Assembly (NCBI GenBank): GCA_029261895.1
Contig: JAJDAK010000031.1
Location: forward strand, 25,549-89,548
Direction of reading: 5' to 3'
Source of the DNA: Deltaproteobacteria bacterium
GTDB taxonomy: Bacteria > Myxococcota_A > UBA9160 > SZUA-336
Length of the DNA stretch: 64,000 bases
The notes beneath the pieces were generated by a model. That model worked only from the letters and a program-made list of their open reading frames with translations. It was not told the origin of the DNA and did no database searches. Below, in pieces: positions 31,215 to 40,449 of this stretch. A program made the translations under genes and the position numbers. Each line of letters starts with the position of its first letter. Position 1 is the stretch's first letter.

Positions 31215-32372
31215 GTGCAACCCTTTGAAATACAGATCCCCGATGCCGTTTTAGACGACCTTCGCGAGCGCCTGTCGCGAACGCGCTTCCCCGATCAAAT
31301 CGAGGGCGCCGAGTGGAAATACGGCACCGAGCTCAGCTTCCACCAGGAACTCGTTCAGTACTGGCTCGATAAGTATGATTGGCGCACGCACGAGCGAGAA
31401 TTGAATCGCTTCGATCATTTCAAAACTCCGATCGAGAGCGCCGGCGAAACAATTGATCTTCATTTCATTCACCAACGCTCTCCTGAACCCAACGCGAAAC
31501 CACTGGTCATCACGCACGGCTGGCCGGGATCGGTTTACGAATTTCATAAGATCATTGGACCGCTGACGGATCCCGTGGCTCATGGCGGTCGCGCCGAAGA
31601 CGCCTTCCACGTCGTTTGCCCGTCGATTCCAGGCTTTGGTTTTTCGAGCGCGCCGCGTAAGCCGGGTTTTGATGCAAAGCGGGCCGCTGAAACCATCATC
31701 ACCTTGATGGCCAAGCTCGGTTATGAAAGCTACGGCGCGCAGGGTGGCGATTGGGGCGCGGTCATCACACCGTGGATCGGCACGCTCGACCCCCAACACT
31801 GCATGGGTATCCATCTCACGATGCTGATCGCGGGCCCGCCTGCGGGCGTGGCGAATCCTGCCGAAGGACTCACACCGCAAGAACTGCAAGGCCTTGCCGA
31901 CGCGGGCGCATTTCAAAAGGACGGCGCCGGCTACCAACAGATTCAAGGGACGCGACCGCAAACACTCGGCTACGGACTGACGGATTCGCCGTCCGGTCTC
32001 GCAGCGTGGATCGTCGAAAAATTCCACGCATGGACGGATTGCGATGGCGATGTTGAAAGTCTCTTCAGCAAAGATGAGCTGCTCACAAACATCATGTTCT
32101 ACTGGGTTACGCAATCGATCACTTCGTCGACGCGGATCTACTACGAGAGCATGAAGACCGGTCATTTCGGGCCGCATCCCGAGCCCGTCACCGTTCCTAC
32201 CGCGGGCGCCATCTTCCCCAAGGAAATCTATCGCGTCCCACGCAAGTGGGCCGAGGCGGTTTTCAACGTGCAGCGCTGGAATCTCTTTGACAAAGGCGGT
32301 CACTTCGCCGCGCTCGAACAACCCAAAGTTCTCGTCGACGATATGCGCGCGTTCTTCCGGGATCTCGGTTAG
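31215..32372 (+). CDS. Epoxide hydrolase (EHN domain, microsomal type)
   Basis: 385 residues from a GTG at 31215 with GGAGG seven bases upstream. An EHN N-terminal domain opens with P-F-x-I-x-I-P-D-A-V-L-D-D-L-R-E-R-L and contains F-H-Q-E-L-V-x-Y-W. The alpha/beta core has the oxyanion H101-G-W-P-G, the nucleophile Asp179 in G-G-D-W-G, and the late His363 in G-G-H-F-A-A-L-E-Q-P. The enzyme opens epoxides to diols through a covalent ester. Likely detoxification or catabolism. A 17-base gap separates it from the AddB-like gene. Confidence 0.9.
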   Translation: MQPFEIQIPDAVLDDLRERLSRTRFPDQIEGAEWKYGTELSFHQELVQYWLDKYDWRTHERELNRFDHFKTPIESAGETIDLHFIHQRSPEPNAKPLVITHGWPGSVYEFHKIIGPLTDPVAHGGRAEDAFHVVCPSIPGFGFSSAPRKPGFDAKRAAETIITLMAKLGYESYGAQGGDWGAVITPWIGTLDPQHCMGIHLTMLIAGPPAGVANPAEGLTPQELQGLADAGAFQKDGAGYQQIQGTRPQTLGYGLTDSPSGLAAWIVEKFHAWTDCDGDVESLFSKDELLTNIMFYWVTQSITSSTRIYYESMKTGHFGPHPEPVTVPTAGAIFPKEIYRVPRKWAEAVFNVQRWNLFDKGGHFAALEQPKVLVDDMRAFFRDLG

Positions 32373-32389
32373 TCGACTTGGGGGGGCTC

Positions 32390-35197
32390 GTGATCGCAGC
32401 GTCGGCGTTGGTACGCCGAGAACGGCAGCGTGCAGCACTGGCGCAAACTGCGGCTCTGTTGGGTCGCGACTTCTATTCCTTTGAACAACTCGCGAATGCC
32501 TGCGCGGGCGAAACAGCCCTTCCGATTCGGCACGTGCTCGCGGATTACGCGTGGCAGGAATTGGTACGTCAGTCCGCGCTGCAGGTACCGGGATTCGAGG
32601 CCCTCATTCGCGAGCGACCGCGGATTGCGGGCATTCTCGCGGCAAACCTACGCGACCTCCGCGACGCAGGTGTCGAGCCAAACGCGTTGCCACTGTCTCT
32701 CGGTGCATTGATCCCACTTTATAAGGAAGTCGAAAAGGTACTGGGTGAACTGCAGCGCGATGGAATCGTAGATCGTATCGGTTTGTTCCGCCTCGCGACC
32801 AAAGGGGCCGCGGCTTGGATTGCGCGGCGTGGCTTCGACCAAGTCGAACTGCATGGCGCAACCGAGTTAGTGGGATCGACGGGTGATTTGATCGAAGCCA
32901 TCGGCGATGTGATTCCATTGCGGATGTTTCAAGCGGACTTCGGCCATAGCTACGCCGAAGAACTGCGTGCGACTTGGCCCTGGCGCTTTCAGCCCGCGCC
33001 ACAACCCATCGTTGAAAAACCTGCCGCGCTCCAAACAGAACGGCTACACGCCATCGCGGCCGCCACACCGCATGCGGAAATCGCCGCCGTGCTCGAGCGT
33101 GTTCGCACACTTCTCGAGTCAGGCGCGAAACCCGAGCGGATCTTCATCGTTGCGCGGACGCTTAAAGCCTACGGCGAATCCATCATCGACCCGTTTCAGC
33201 GTGCGGGTATTCCCGTCTCTACCAGTTTCAGTCGATCCATCTTGGAGGATTCTTGGGTTCAAGCCGCGTTGGCGCTCAGTCAGGCGCTGATTCGAGGGCT
33301 CGAACGCGACGCCGTATTGCGCATGCTGCGTTCGCCGCACCTGGTCGATGTCCCGTCGTGGTCGGTTGCAGATCGGCTGGCTCGAAGCGCCCCCGTCTTG
33401 CGCGGAATCGAAGACTGGACCGCAGCACTCGACCACGCGGGCGAGTTACTCCGAGGCTCTGGCATCGCCGCGGATCCAACGGTGATTGCCGAACTGCGGA
33501 CGTTCTTAGAAAAACTCGAGCTGGAGAGTCAGAAAGTTTCGCGGACTTCGGGTTGGCAAAGCATGAGTCGATCGCTGCATTTCGCGTTTCGAAACTGGCT
33601 CGGCGATAGCGACGAAGTCGGTGACCGTAGCCTGCGCGTGCTGGAGGAGCTCAGCGAACTCGATCGGATTTCTGAAATCTGTGGCAGCGACACGGCCTTT
33701 ACAGCAGGAACATTCTTGAGACTCTTCGAAGACGCACTCCGCCAGACGGAGGTCCGTCCTTACACCGACGAGAAAGACGGCGTTCAGATTCTGGATGCGC
33801 CGCAGGCCCGCGCCGCGTCCTGCGATCATCTCTTCTTGGTCGGCTTCAATCACGGTCACTGGCCGCTCGAAAAACGCGAGAACCCCTTCCTACCTGCGAC
33901 GGTTCGCGAAGAACTCCGAGAACGCGATGGTCGTCCCGTACCCATTCCAAGTCTGCAGGCATTGGAAGAAGATTTTCTGGTTGGCATGCTGCTCCACCAG
34001 GCATGCGAGTCGGCAACGATTTCATGGCACCTGCATGACGCTGCGGGTCGGCAAACGGCACCGTCCTCTTATATCCACCGCGTTCCAGGACTTGGCATCT
34101 CGCTCTTAGAACGCATCAGCCAGATCGAGGCGGAGCCTGTACTGCCTGTCATCGACGACGAGCTCAATCAAGGTATCTATCACGCGGGCATCGAGTATCT
34201 CCGCATCGTTGAAGATGAATCGGCAACATCGTTGGCATTCGATGGTCAGATCGGCACTTCAGCCAATCTCTTGGCAGACCCACGGTCGCCCAGCGCTATC
34301 GAGCAGTTGGGGCGCTGCCCGCTCCACGCGCTTTTCGCACGCATACTCCGTGTGCCCGAGTTGGACATACTGCCCGAGCACCATCTCGATGCACGAGAAT
34401 CCGGCAGTGCGATTCACGCCGTGCTTGCGCTGTTGTTTCAAGAACTCGAAACGTGCGGCGCGTTTGCACCCGGCCAGTCCGCGGAATCCACAATTCGGCT
34501 CGCGGCGGACATGCTGCCCGACATCATCGACCGCAGTGCTGAGATCGCGAAACTCAAACTGGAACGTCGTCATCCAGCACTTTGGCGCGCACTCCGAACA
34601 CAACTCGAACGCGCTTGCATCGATTTCATCCAGCGAGAATTCCCGCGCCTCTTGCCTGAAGGCATTCAGAATGCGGAGTTTGAGACAGAGGTCGCGTGGG
34701 AATTCAAGTCTTCGGGTCGAACGCTTAAAGTAGAAGGGCGTGCCGACCGGATACTGACTCGCAGCAGCGGCGACGTGATCGTTAGCGACTATAAGACGCG
34801 AAAGGACCCCGACTCGCCGGTTCGCATCAAAGACATCGAGCGCGGCGATAGCTTGCAGCTTCCGCTCTACATGCTCGCAATCGGTGCAGCCAAAAGTACC
34901 CGCTCGGTCTCCGGCGAGATTCTCGCGGTACCATCACGACCCGAGCGCGACCGCGGTCAAGTCAGACAGAAGGATCGACACATCGATTTGGATCAGATCC
35001 AGGTGCCGGCCGAACAGACGCTGAATACGCTGGTCGACTTGCTCGACGGCGGCGTGTTTCCGCTGCGGCGCGACAGTCATTGCGGCTTCTGCGCATACCG
35101 CATTGCGTGTCGACGCGAGCATGCGCCCACACGCGCGCGGGTGGATCAAGCCGTTGAATTCGCGGGATACCACCGACTTCGCGGAGACAAAGCATGA
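32390..35197 (+). CDS. addB: AddB-like helicase-nuclease subunit
   Basis: About 935 residues; GTG at 32390 after a run of G is the likely start, TTG at 32378 an alternative. The N-terminal two-thirds are helicase-like without a clear Walker A motif, as in AddB-type subunits. A PD-(D/E)xK nuclease lies near residues 786-806 (V-E-G-R-A-D-R-I and V-S-D-Y-K-T). A Cys near residue 643 (L-G-R-C-P-L-H) and three Cys at about 898-908 (C-G-F-C-A-Y-R-I-A-C) form the iron-sulfur ligands seen in AddB. Together with the next gene it should process double-strand breaks for recombination. It overlaps that gene as ATGA. Confidence 0.8.
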   Translation: MIAASALVRRERQRAALAQTAALLGRDFYSFEQLANACAGETALPIRHVLADYAWQELVRQSALQVPGFEALIRERPRIAGILAANLRDLRDAGVEPNALPLSLGALIPLYKEVEKVLGELQRDGIVDRIGLFRLATKGAAAWIARRGFDQVELHGATELVGSTGDLIEAIGDVIPLRMFQADFGHSYAEELRATWPWRFQPAPQPIVEKPAALQTERLHAIAAATPHAEIAAVLERVRTLLESGAKPERIFIVARTLKAYGESIIDPFQRAGIPVSTSFSRSILEDSWVQAALALSQALIRGLERDAVLRMLRSPHLVDVPSWSVADRLARSAPVLRGIEDWTAALDHAGELLRGSGIAADPTVIAELRTFLEKLELESQKVSRTSGWQSMSRSLHFAFRNWLGDSDEVGDRSLRVLEELSELDRISEICGSDTAFTAGTFLRLFEDALRQTEVRPYTDEKDGVQILDAPQARAASCDHLFLVGFNHGHWPLEKRENPFLPATVREELRERDGRPVPIPSLQALEEDFLVGMLLHQACESATISWHLHDAAGRQTAPSSYIHRVPGLGISLLERISQIEAEPVLPVIDDELNQGIYHAGIEYLRIVEDESATSLAFDGQIGTSANLLADPRSPSAIEQLGRCPLHALFARILRVPELDILPEHHLDARESGSAIHAVLALLFQELETCGAFAPGQSAESTIRLAADMLPDIIDRSAEIAKLKLERRHPALWRALRTQLERACIDFIQREFPRLLPEGIQNAEFETEVAWEFKSSGRTLKVEGRADRILTRSSGDVIVSDYKTRKDPDSPVRIKDIERGDSLQLPLYMLAIGAAKSTRSVSGEILAVPSRPERDRGQVRQKDRHIDLDQIQVPAEQTLNTLVDLLDGGVFPLRRDSHCGFCAYRIACRREHAPTRARVDQAVEFAGYHRLRGDKA

Positions 35198-38100
35198 CCG
35201 ACGCCGCCGCCCGAGCGCGCGCCGCGACTGACTACGGGACCAATCTCCTCGTGGTTGCGGGCGCAGGTACAGGCAAGACGAGCCTCTTGGTCGAACGCTT
35301 CCTGAATCAAATCATTGAAATGGATCTCGACATCGCAGAGGCGGTTGCGCTGACGTTCACCGAAAAAGCCGCCACTGAAATGCAGACACGTGTTGAAGCC
35401 GGCTTTGAGAAACTCGCGTTCGGTTCGGGCGAATCAGCAGAAGCAGATCGCGCGTTCTTGCATCTATCTCAGACTCTCAACGAAGACGAAATTCGGCTGC
35501 GTGCCAAACGAGCCATGGCCAATCTGGCCCGCGCGCGCATCTTCACCATTCATCGTTTCTGCGCGGGCGTGCTACGCAATCATCCCGTCGAATCGAGTCT
35601 CGATCCCGACTTTGCCATTGATGAAGGCGGCGCGCTTCGTCGGCTCTTTCAAGAATCGTGGCGTGGCTTTCTTCTCAGCGACGACGGCCCCGAAGGCCTT
35701 CATCGTGAGCGTTGGGCCGAGGCCTTGGAACGGCTCGACATCTTCGAACTTCAAGACATCGCATACGGTCTCGTCGATGCATGCGCAAACGCCCATGACT
35801 TTAACGTGGATGACGCGGTCATTTTCGAGCCCGTACAAGATCTCTTGGTACGCATCGATCTGTTCTCACTGGACGGCGACAGTGGACCCGAACGTTACCT
35901 TGCAGCCGCGCGCCCCATACTTAAGGAACTGCTCAACGGCGGAAGCGCCGCCGCGCGCCAGATACTGAGTCGGACGAGTTTTCAACCCAAGCGGGGTCGC
36001 GAACGTGACTTATTGAGTGGCACGCCACCCACCGCGAAACATCATCCTGATGAGCAGAACCTGGCATTAGAAACCCATCGCTTTCTCAATCGACTTCATC
36101 ATACCGATGACGAACTCCTCAATATCGCCGTTGAACTCGTCAGACCGTTTGCACTCCGATTCCGCGCGGAGTCGCAGCTCCAAGGAATATTGAGCTTTCA
36201 TCAACTTCTAGTGCTCACCCGAGATCTTTTTCAAGGCCATCCCGAACTTTGTCGCAAGCTCTCCGAAAGCATCCGCGTGCTCTTTGTGGATGAGTTCCAA
36301 GACACAGACCCCGTGCAATACGACATTGTGCTCGCGCTTGCCCGACAGGGTGCAGATGGCCTCGAGGCCGGAAAACTTTTCATCGTCGGTGATCCCAAAC
36401 AATCCATCTACCGCTTTCGCGGCGCGGATATCGCGGCCTACCACGGCGCGGCCAAACGGATTCTGGATGCGGGCGGCATACGCCTGGAACTCACGACGAA
36501 TTGGCGCTCGGTTCCGGCGTTGGTGGCGTCGCTCGATCCAATCTTCACAAACTTGCTCACCCCACAGAGTGAGAGAGATGAAAACTTCGAACCCGGCTAC
36601 AGCTCACTTGAATCCGGGCGAAGCACTAGCAGCACAGATTCGTGCATCGAGCTCTGGACGCTTGAGCACGATGCCAAACCCGTATCTGCGGCGCGCGCAC
36701 GTGCGAGCGAAGGTGAATGGATTGCACGCTGGATTGAATCCGAAAACGTTCAACCCGGTGAAACAGCGATCCTGCTCCGCGCACTCACCGATGTCGACGC
36801 CTACGCGGAGCCGTTGCGGCGACGCGGAATTCCCCTGCGAATCGAGGGGGGCTCGACACAGGAGCGCCCGGAGATCCTGCAGCTTCGCGCATTGCTGCGC
36901 GCACTTGCCAATCCCAATGACGGTCCAGCGGTACTTGGCATCCTACGTTCACCGCTCGGCGCCACGCCGGATCGTGAGTTACTCGATTTCCGTCGAAGCA
37001 ATTCGGCCAGTTGGTGTTACCTCGAGTCCAAACCGGACCCAGAACTTTTCCCCAATCTATCGCGCACATTCGAATGGCTACGAATTTGGAACCAAGCCGC
37101 GGAACGCATCCCTACAGAAAAATTATTCCAGTTCCTTCAGAGTGAAACGCCGCTGCTCGCTTTGCACGCAGCTGCAAATGACGGCGGCATCCGCATTGAA
37201 AACCTAATTGCAGCGTTTTCAATCTTGCAAGAAGCGGCCCGCCGATCGCCAGGCGCTACGCTGAGTAAGCACACGGAGAACTTCGAACGCGGCCTCGATT
37301 TCAGTTTGCCGGAATCCAATGAAAACAGCGTTCGCATCCTCTCCATTCATGCCGCAAAGGGACGCCAATTTCCCTTTGTCTTCATGCCCGACCTTGGCCG
37401 GACGACCGCAGGGGGTGATGCACGCTTGGGCGGCTCGGCACAGGTTAAAGAACTCCGCTCCGAACGCGCGCTTGCGATCCATACACAAGCGGGGCATTCG
37501 CTCAGTTGGCTGCGTCACGAATACGAAGAAAAGATGCATGCGGTGGCCGAGTCGAAGCGACTCTTCTACGTGGCATGCACGCGTGCGATGGATCGCCTCT
37601 TCTTCGTCCATGTGCCCCGTACCCGCCAGTCGCACAGCGCCATGGTGAACTACTTTGAACATGCGACGTTGCCACAGCAGACGCTGGAACTCGCCGACGC
37701 AATCCCGCAGGCGATGCCGGACCGCCGTGCTCCTAGCGCATTGACCCAGCCCAAGCGCACCGTTCTCCAAGACGCAAAGCCAACCGGCAATGATGCGCAG
37801 GAAATCGCACGTCGCGCGGGTGACGTACTCCACGACATGCTTGAGCGCTGGGATTTCGAAACTTCGGATTCGCTTGCCGATCACTTGGACGTTGCTGTGG
37901 CACGCGCAAGCCAAACGACCTGGGTCGCCACCGGGAAAATTCGGGCTAAAGCCGAATCACAGCTACAAAGGCTCATGCAGAGCGAGCTGCCCGCATACTT
38001 GAAGGGCGTCGATCTGCTCGGACGGGAACTTCCGCTTCTCATCGAATCGGGCCAGCTCAAACGCATCGACTTGCTTTACCGCGATCCCGACGGACGCTTG

Positions 38101-38268
38101 GTGGTGGCGGATTACAAAACAGACGCGCGGCCGAACGTGGAAACCGAAGCCCGTTACCGAGCGCAGCTCGAAACCTACGCTGCAGGCTTAGTCGCGGCGC
38201 TTCCGCAGGAACCAGCGCCCGCGCTTGAGCTGCTCTATGTCACGCGCGGTGAGCGTAAACGGATCTAG
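35194..38268 (+). CDS. addA: AddA-like UvrD-type helicase with C-terminal nuclease
   Basis: 1024 residues. Walker A G-A-G-T-G-K-T at 23-29, helicase motif Ia E-K-A-A-T-E-M, Walker B V-D-E-F-Q-D-T-D near 363, and motif III-like D-P-K-Q-S-I-Y-R-F-R-G-A-D. A UvrD C-terminal domain has S-I-H-A-A-K-G and V-A-C-T-R-A motifs. The C-terminal PD-(D/E)xK nuclease has V-V-A-D-Y-K-T-D near 969. Length and order fit AddA. With the preceding subunit it forms a double-strand-end resection machine that would replace RecBCD. Confidence 0.88.
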   Translation: MTDAAARARAATDYGTNLLVVAGAGTGKTSLLVERFLNQIIEMDLDIAEAVALTFTEKAATEMQTRVEAGFEKLAFGSGESAEADRAFLHLSQTLNEDEIRLRAKRAMANLARARIFTIHRFCAGVLRNHPVESSLDPDFAIDEGGALRRLFQESWRGFLLSDDGPEGLHRERWAEALERLDIFELQDIAYGLVDACANAHDFNVDDAVIFEPVQDLLVRIDLFSLDGDSGPERYLAAARPILKELLNGGSAAARQILSRTSFQPKRGRERDLLSGTPPTAKHHPDEQNLALETHRFLNRLHHTDDELLNIAVELVRPFALRFRAESQLQGILSFHQLLVLTRDLFQGHPELCRKLSESIRVLFVDEFQDTDPVQYDIVLALARQGADGLEAGKLFIVGDPKQSIYRFRGADIAAYHGAAKRILDAGGIRLELTTNWRSVPALVASLDPIFTNLLTPQSERDENFEPGYSSLESGRSTSSTDSCIELWTLEHDAKPVSAARARASEGEWIARWIESENVQPGETAILLRALTDVDAYAEPLRRRGIPLRIEGGSTQERPEILQLRALLRALANPNDGPAVLGILRSPLGATPDRELLDFRRSNSASWCYLESKPDPELFPNLSRTFEWLRIWNQAAERIPTEKLFQFLQSETPLLALHAAANDGGIRIENLIAAFSILQEAARRSPGATLSKHTENFERGLDFSLPESNENSVRILSIHAAKGRQFPFVFMPDLGRTTAGGDARLGGSAQVKELRSERALAIHTQAGHSLSWLRHEYEEKMHAVAESKRLFYVACTRAMDRLFFVHVPRTRQSHSAMVNYFEHATLPQQTLELADAIPQAMPDRRAPSALTQPKRTVLQDAKPTGNDAQEIARRAGDVLHDMLERWDFETSDSLADHLDVAVARASQTTWVATGKIRAKAESQLQRLMQSELPAYLKGVDLLGRELPLLIESGQLKRIDLLYRDPDGRLVVADYKTDARPNVETEARYRAQLETYAAGLVAALPQEPAPALELLYVTRGERKRI

Positions 38269-38306
38269 TTGCCCCCCGAGTGCGGCCGCTCTAGACTGGG
38301 CCGACG

Positions 38307-39467
38307 ATGGACTTCGACGCAATCGATATCGACACCCTACGCCAGCGCAGCGGCGAGAAGTGGGCCATGTACCCGGCCGATGTGCTCCCGGTTTGGGTCG
38401 CCGATATGGACTTCCCGGTCGCGGAACCCATTCAGCGCATGCTGGAGCATCGAATCCAAGTGCGCGATACCGGCTATCCCATCAATCCCAGATTCAAGGA
38501 TTTGCCAACGACCTTCGCCCATCGCATGCACGAACGATACGGCTGGGATCTCAACCCACGTCATGTCGAAGTACTGACAGACGTCGTGCAAGGCATGTAC
38601 ATCTCGGTCTACACCCTGACCGAACCCGGCAACAGCGTGGTGATCCAAACCCCGGTGTACCCACCCTTCTTAAACACGGTGAAAGATTGCGGTCGTCGCA
38701 CGATCGTAAACGAACTCGTGCGCGGCAATTCGGGTTACGAGATCGACTTTGACGGACTCCGTGCGTCGATCGATGCAAATACCAAGATGCTGCTGTTCTG
38801 CAATCCGCAGAACCCAACGGGTCGGGCGTTTACACGGAGCGAGTTGGAACGCGTTGCGGAGGTGATCTTAGAACACAACCTCTATGTTTGCGCCGATGAA
38901 ATCCACCAGGACCTGGTGTTTCCGGGACACAAACACATTCCGTTCGCATCGCTCTCTCCGGAGATCGAGGCACGCACCATCACGCTTACTTCGGCGACCA
39001 AGGCGTTCAATATCGCGGGTCTGCGTTGTGCGGTTGTCGCGTTTGGCAGCCAGGAACTTCAAGAACGTTTCGGATCGTTGCCCAAAAACATTCGCGGTGG
39101 ACTCGGCAGCTTAGGTCTCGCCGCGACCGAGATCGCCTGGACGGAATGTCAAAGCTGGCTCGACGAGGTCCTTCTGTATCTCGACGGCAATCGGGACTTC
39201 GTCAAGAGGTACGTGTCCGAGCATTTCCCGGAGATTCAATACATTCGTCCCGAGGCGACATACCTTGCATGGCTCGACTGTCGCGCGCTTGAACTCGAGC
39301 CGAGTCCATACCGCTACTTCTTGGAGCAAGGCAAAGTCGCACTCACCGACGGTGCGGCGTTTGGGCCAGGCGGCGAAGGCTTCGCACGCATCAACTTCGC
39401 GACCTCGCGCGCCATTCTCACGGAAGCACTCGAACGCATGCAAAAGGCGCTCGACGGCCGACGCTAG
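38307..39467 (+). CDS. MalY/PatB-type PLP-dependent C-S lyase/aminotransferase
   Basis: 386 residues, fold-type I PLP enzyme. The MalY/PatB signature is W-V-A-D-M-D-F-P-V near residues 30-38. Other marks are N-P-Q-N-P-T-G near 166, A-D-E-I-H-Q-D-L near 196, and the PLP Lys232 in S-A-T-K-A-F-N-I-A-G. Family members split cystathionine or other S-conjugates to pyruvate, ammonia and a thiol, and a few act as regulators. Adjacent GSTs suggest processing of glutathione-derived cysteine conjugates, but this is inference. Its stop codon overlaps that of the convergent amidohydrolase gene within four bases. Confidence 0.85.
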   Translation: MDFDAIDIDTLRQRSGEKWAMYPADVLPVWVADMDFPVAEPIQRMLEHRIQVRDTGYPINPRFKDLPTTFAHRMHERYGWDLNPRHVEVLTDVVQGMYISVYTLTEPGNSVVIQTPVYPPFLNTVKDCGRRTIVNELVRGNSGYEIDFDGLRASIDANTKMLLFCNPQNPTGRAFTRSELERVAEVILEHNLYVCADEIHQDLVFPGHKHIPFASLSPEIEARTITLTSATKAFNIAGLRCAVVAFGSQELQERFGSLPKNIRGGLGSLGLAATEIAWTECQSWLDEVLLYLDGNRDFVKRYVSEHFPEIQYIRPEATYLAWLDCRALELEPSPYRYFLEQGKVALTDGAAFGPGGEGFARINFATSRAILTEALERMQKALDGRR

Positions 39468-40375
39468 TCTGTTTCCACCGTTTCGGCGGGCTCGGGAAAG
39501 AAGAGCCGACGCGCGTTCTCGTATAGGAACAGATCGAGCACGCCTTCTCGCAGATCAAGTTTCTGCGCTTCCTCGATACAGCGCTCCGTCGACAACACGG
39601 GATGATCCGACGCGTAAATAATCTTCTTCTTGCCCCGCGTATTCATAAAGTGGATCAGTTCCGCTGGAAAATACTTCGGCGAGTACGCGGATGTCATGAG
39701 GTAGAGATTCTTGTACTTGAGCATCAAGCGAATCGCGACATCCCACCACGGATCTGCACCGTGCGCCATCACGAGTTTCAGTTCAGGAAAATGAATACAG
39801 ACTTTGTCGAGAAGCATCGGATGCTGACACTCACCAGGCATGGGGGGTCCCGGAATTCCAGTATTCACCGTGATGGGTAGATCCAATTCTATGCACTTGC
39901 TGTACACGGAATAGTAGGTCGCATCGTTGGGCGGAATATCAAACATGAAAGGCGTGACCTTAATCGTGGCCACCGGATACTCGGCTGCAATTTCCTGCAT
40001 GCGGCGAATCGTCCGCATGCCCTGTCGCGGGTCGATGTTTACGCCGAGAGAAAAACGATCGGGATGCGCGGTCGCATATGCAGCCACGGCTTCATCGAAA
40101 TGAATGGCATCCGTGGTAATAATCGCCTTTTCCATCCCCACGCGGTCCATCAGCGCGATCATCTCGTCCACGGAAACGTTCTTGAAGAAATCCGAACCGG
40201 CTTTGAAGTAATCCTCCTTCACCCGCACGAGAAATTCGGGCGGAACGGCGCCCCCCATATTCACGTTTACCCAAGCATCGATGACACGTGGCTCCATCTT
40301 TTTGCGGACCTCCGGATTCAGATCTGATGGACCATCAGAACCTGATTTCTCGACCTTTACAACCTTCGTAGCCAC
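39464..40375 (-). CDS. Amidohydrolase-2 family metal-dependent hydrolase/decarboxylase
   Basis: 303 residues from a GTG at 40375. The TIM-barrel amidohydrolase-2 pattern is seen in V-I-D-A-W-V-N, P-D-R-F-S-L-G-V-N-I-D-P, the helix-strand run to L-V-M-A-H-G-A-D-P-W-W-D, and I-Y-A-S-D-H-P near residue 265. The first metal pair, normally H-x-H, reads W-V-N-V-N here, so metal binding may be reduced. Homologues include ACMSD-like decarboxylases and lactonases. It diverges from the FadE29-like gene, and a KstR-like site lies 19 bases before its start, so it probably belongs to the same regulon as the steroid genes. Confidence 0.75.
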   Translation of the reverse strand: MATKVVKVEKSGSDGPSDLNPEVRKKMEPRVIDAWVNVNMGGAVPPEFLVRVKEDYFKAGSDFFKNVSVDEMIALMDRVGMEKAIITTDAIHFDEAVAAYATAHPDRFSLGVNIDPRQGMRTIRRMQEIAAEYPVATIKVTPFMFDIPPNDATYYSVYSKCIELDLPITVNTGIPGPPMPGECQHPMLLDKVCIHFPELKLVMAHGADPWWDVAIRLMLKYKNLYLMTSAYSPKYFPAELIHFMNTRGKKKIIYASDHPVLSTERCIEEAQKLDLREGVLDLFLYENARRLFFPEPAETVETD

Positions 40376-40394
40376 GCGCCATAATACGCCTAAG

Positions 40395-40408
40395 TAGAAC
40401 GTGTTTCA
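40395..40408. promoter_or_regulatory. KstR-like operator A
   Basis: TAGAACGTGTTTCA fits TNNAACNNGTTNNA, the consensus I recall for the TetR regulator KstR of mycobacterial cholesterol catabolism. It lies between divergent amidohydrolase and FadE29-like genes, 41 bases before the latter. The same 14-mer occurs inverted at 55240-55253. The conserved box continues to the right as CTC(T/C)CC. Confidence 0.6.
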
Positions 40409-40449
40409 CTCTCCCGGGCGACCCGCGTCTGCCTGACGGAGGCCCATCG

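Noticed and set aside
38640..38752. An alternative frame through the end of the AddA-like gene into the MalY gene (starting about 38225)
   Set aside because: It is a shadow of the MalY/PatB gene, whose motifs and start fit much better.
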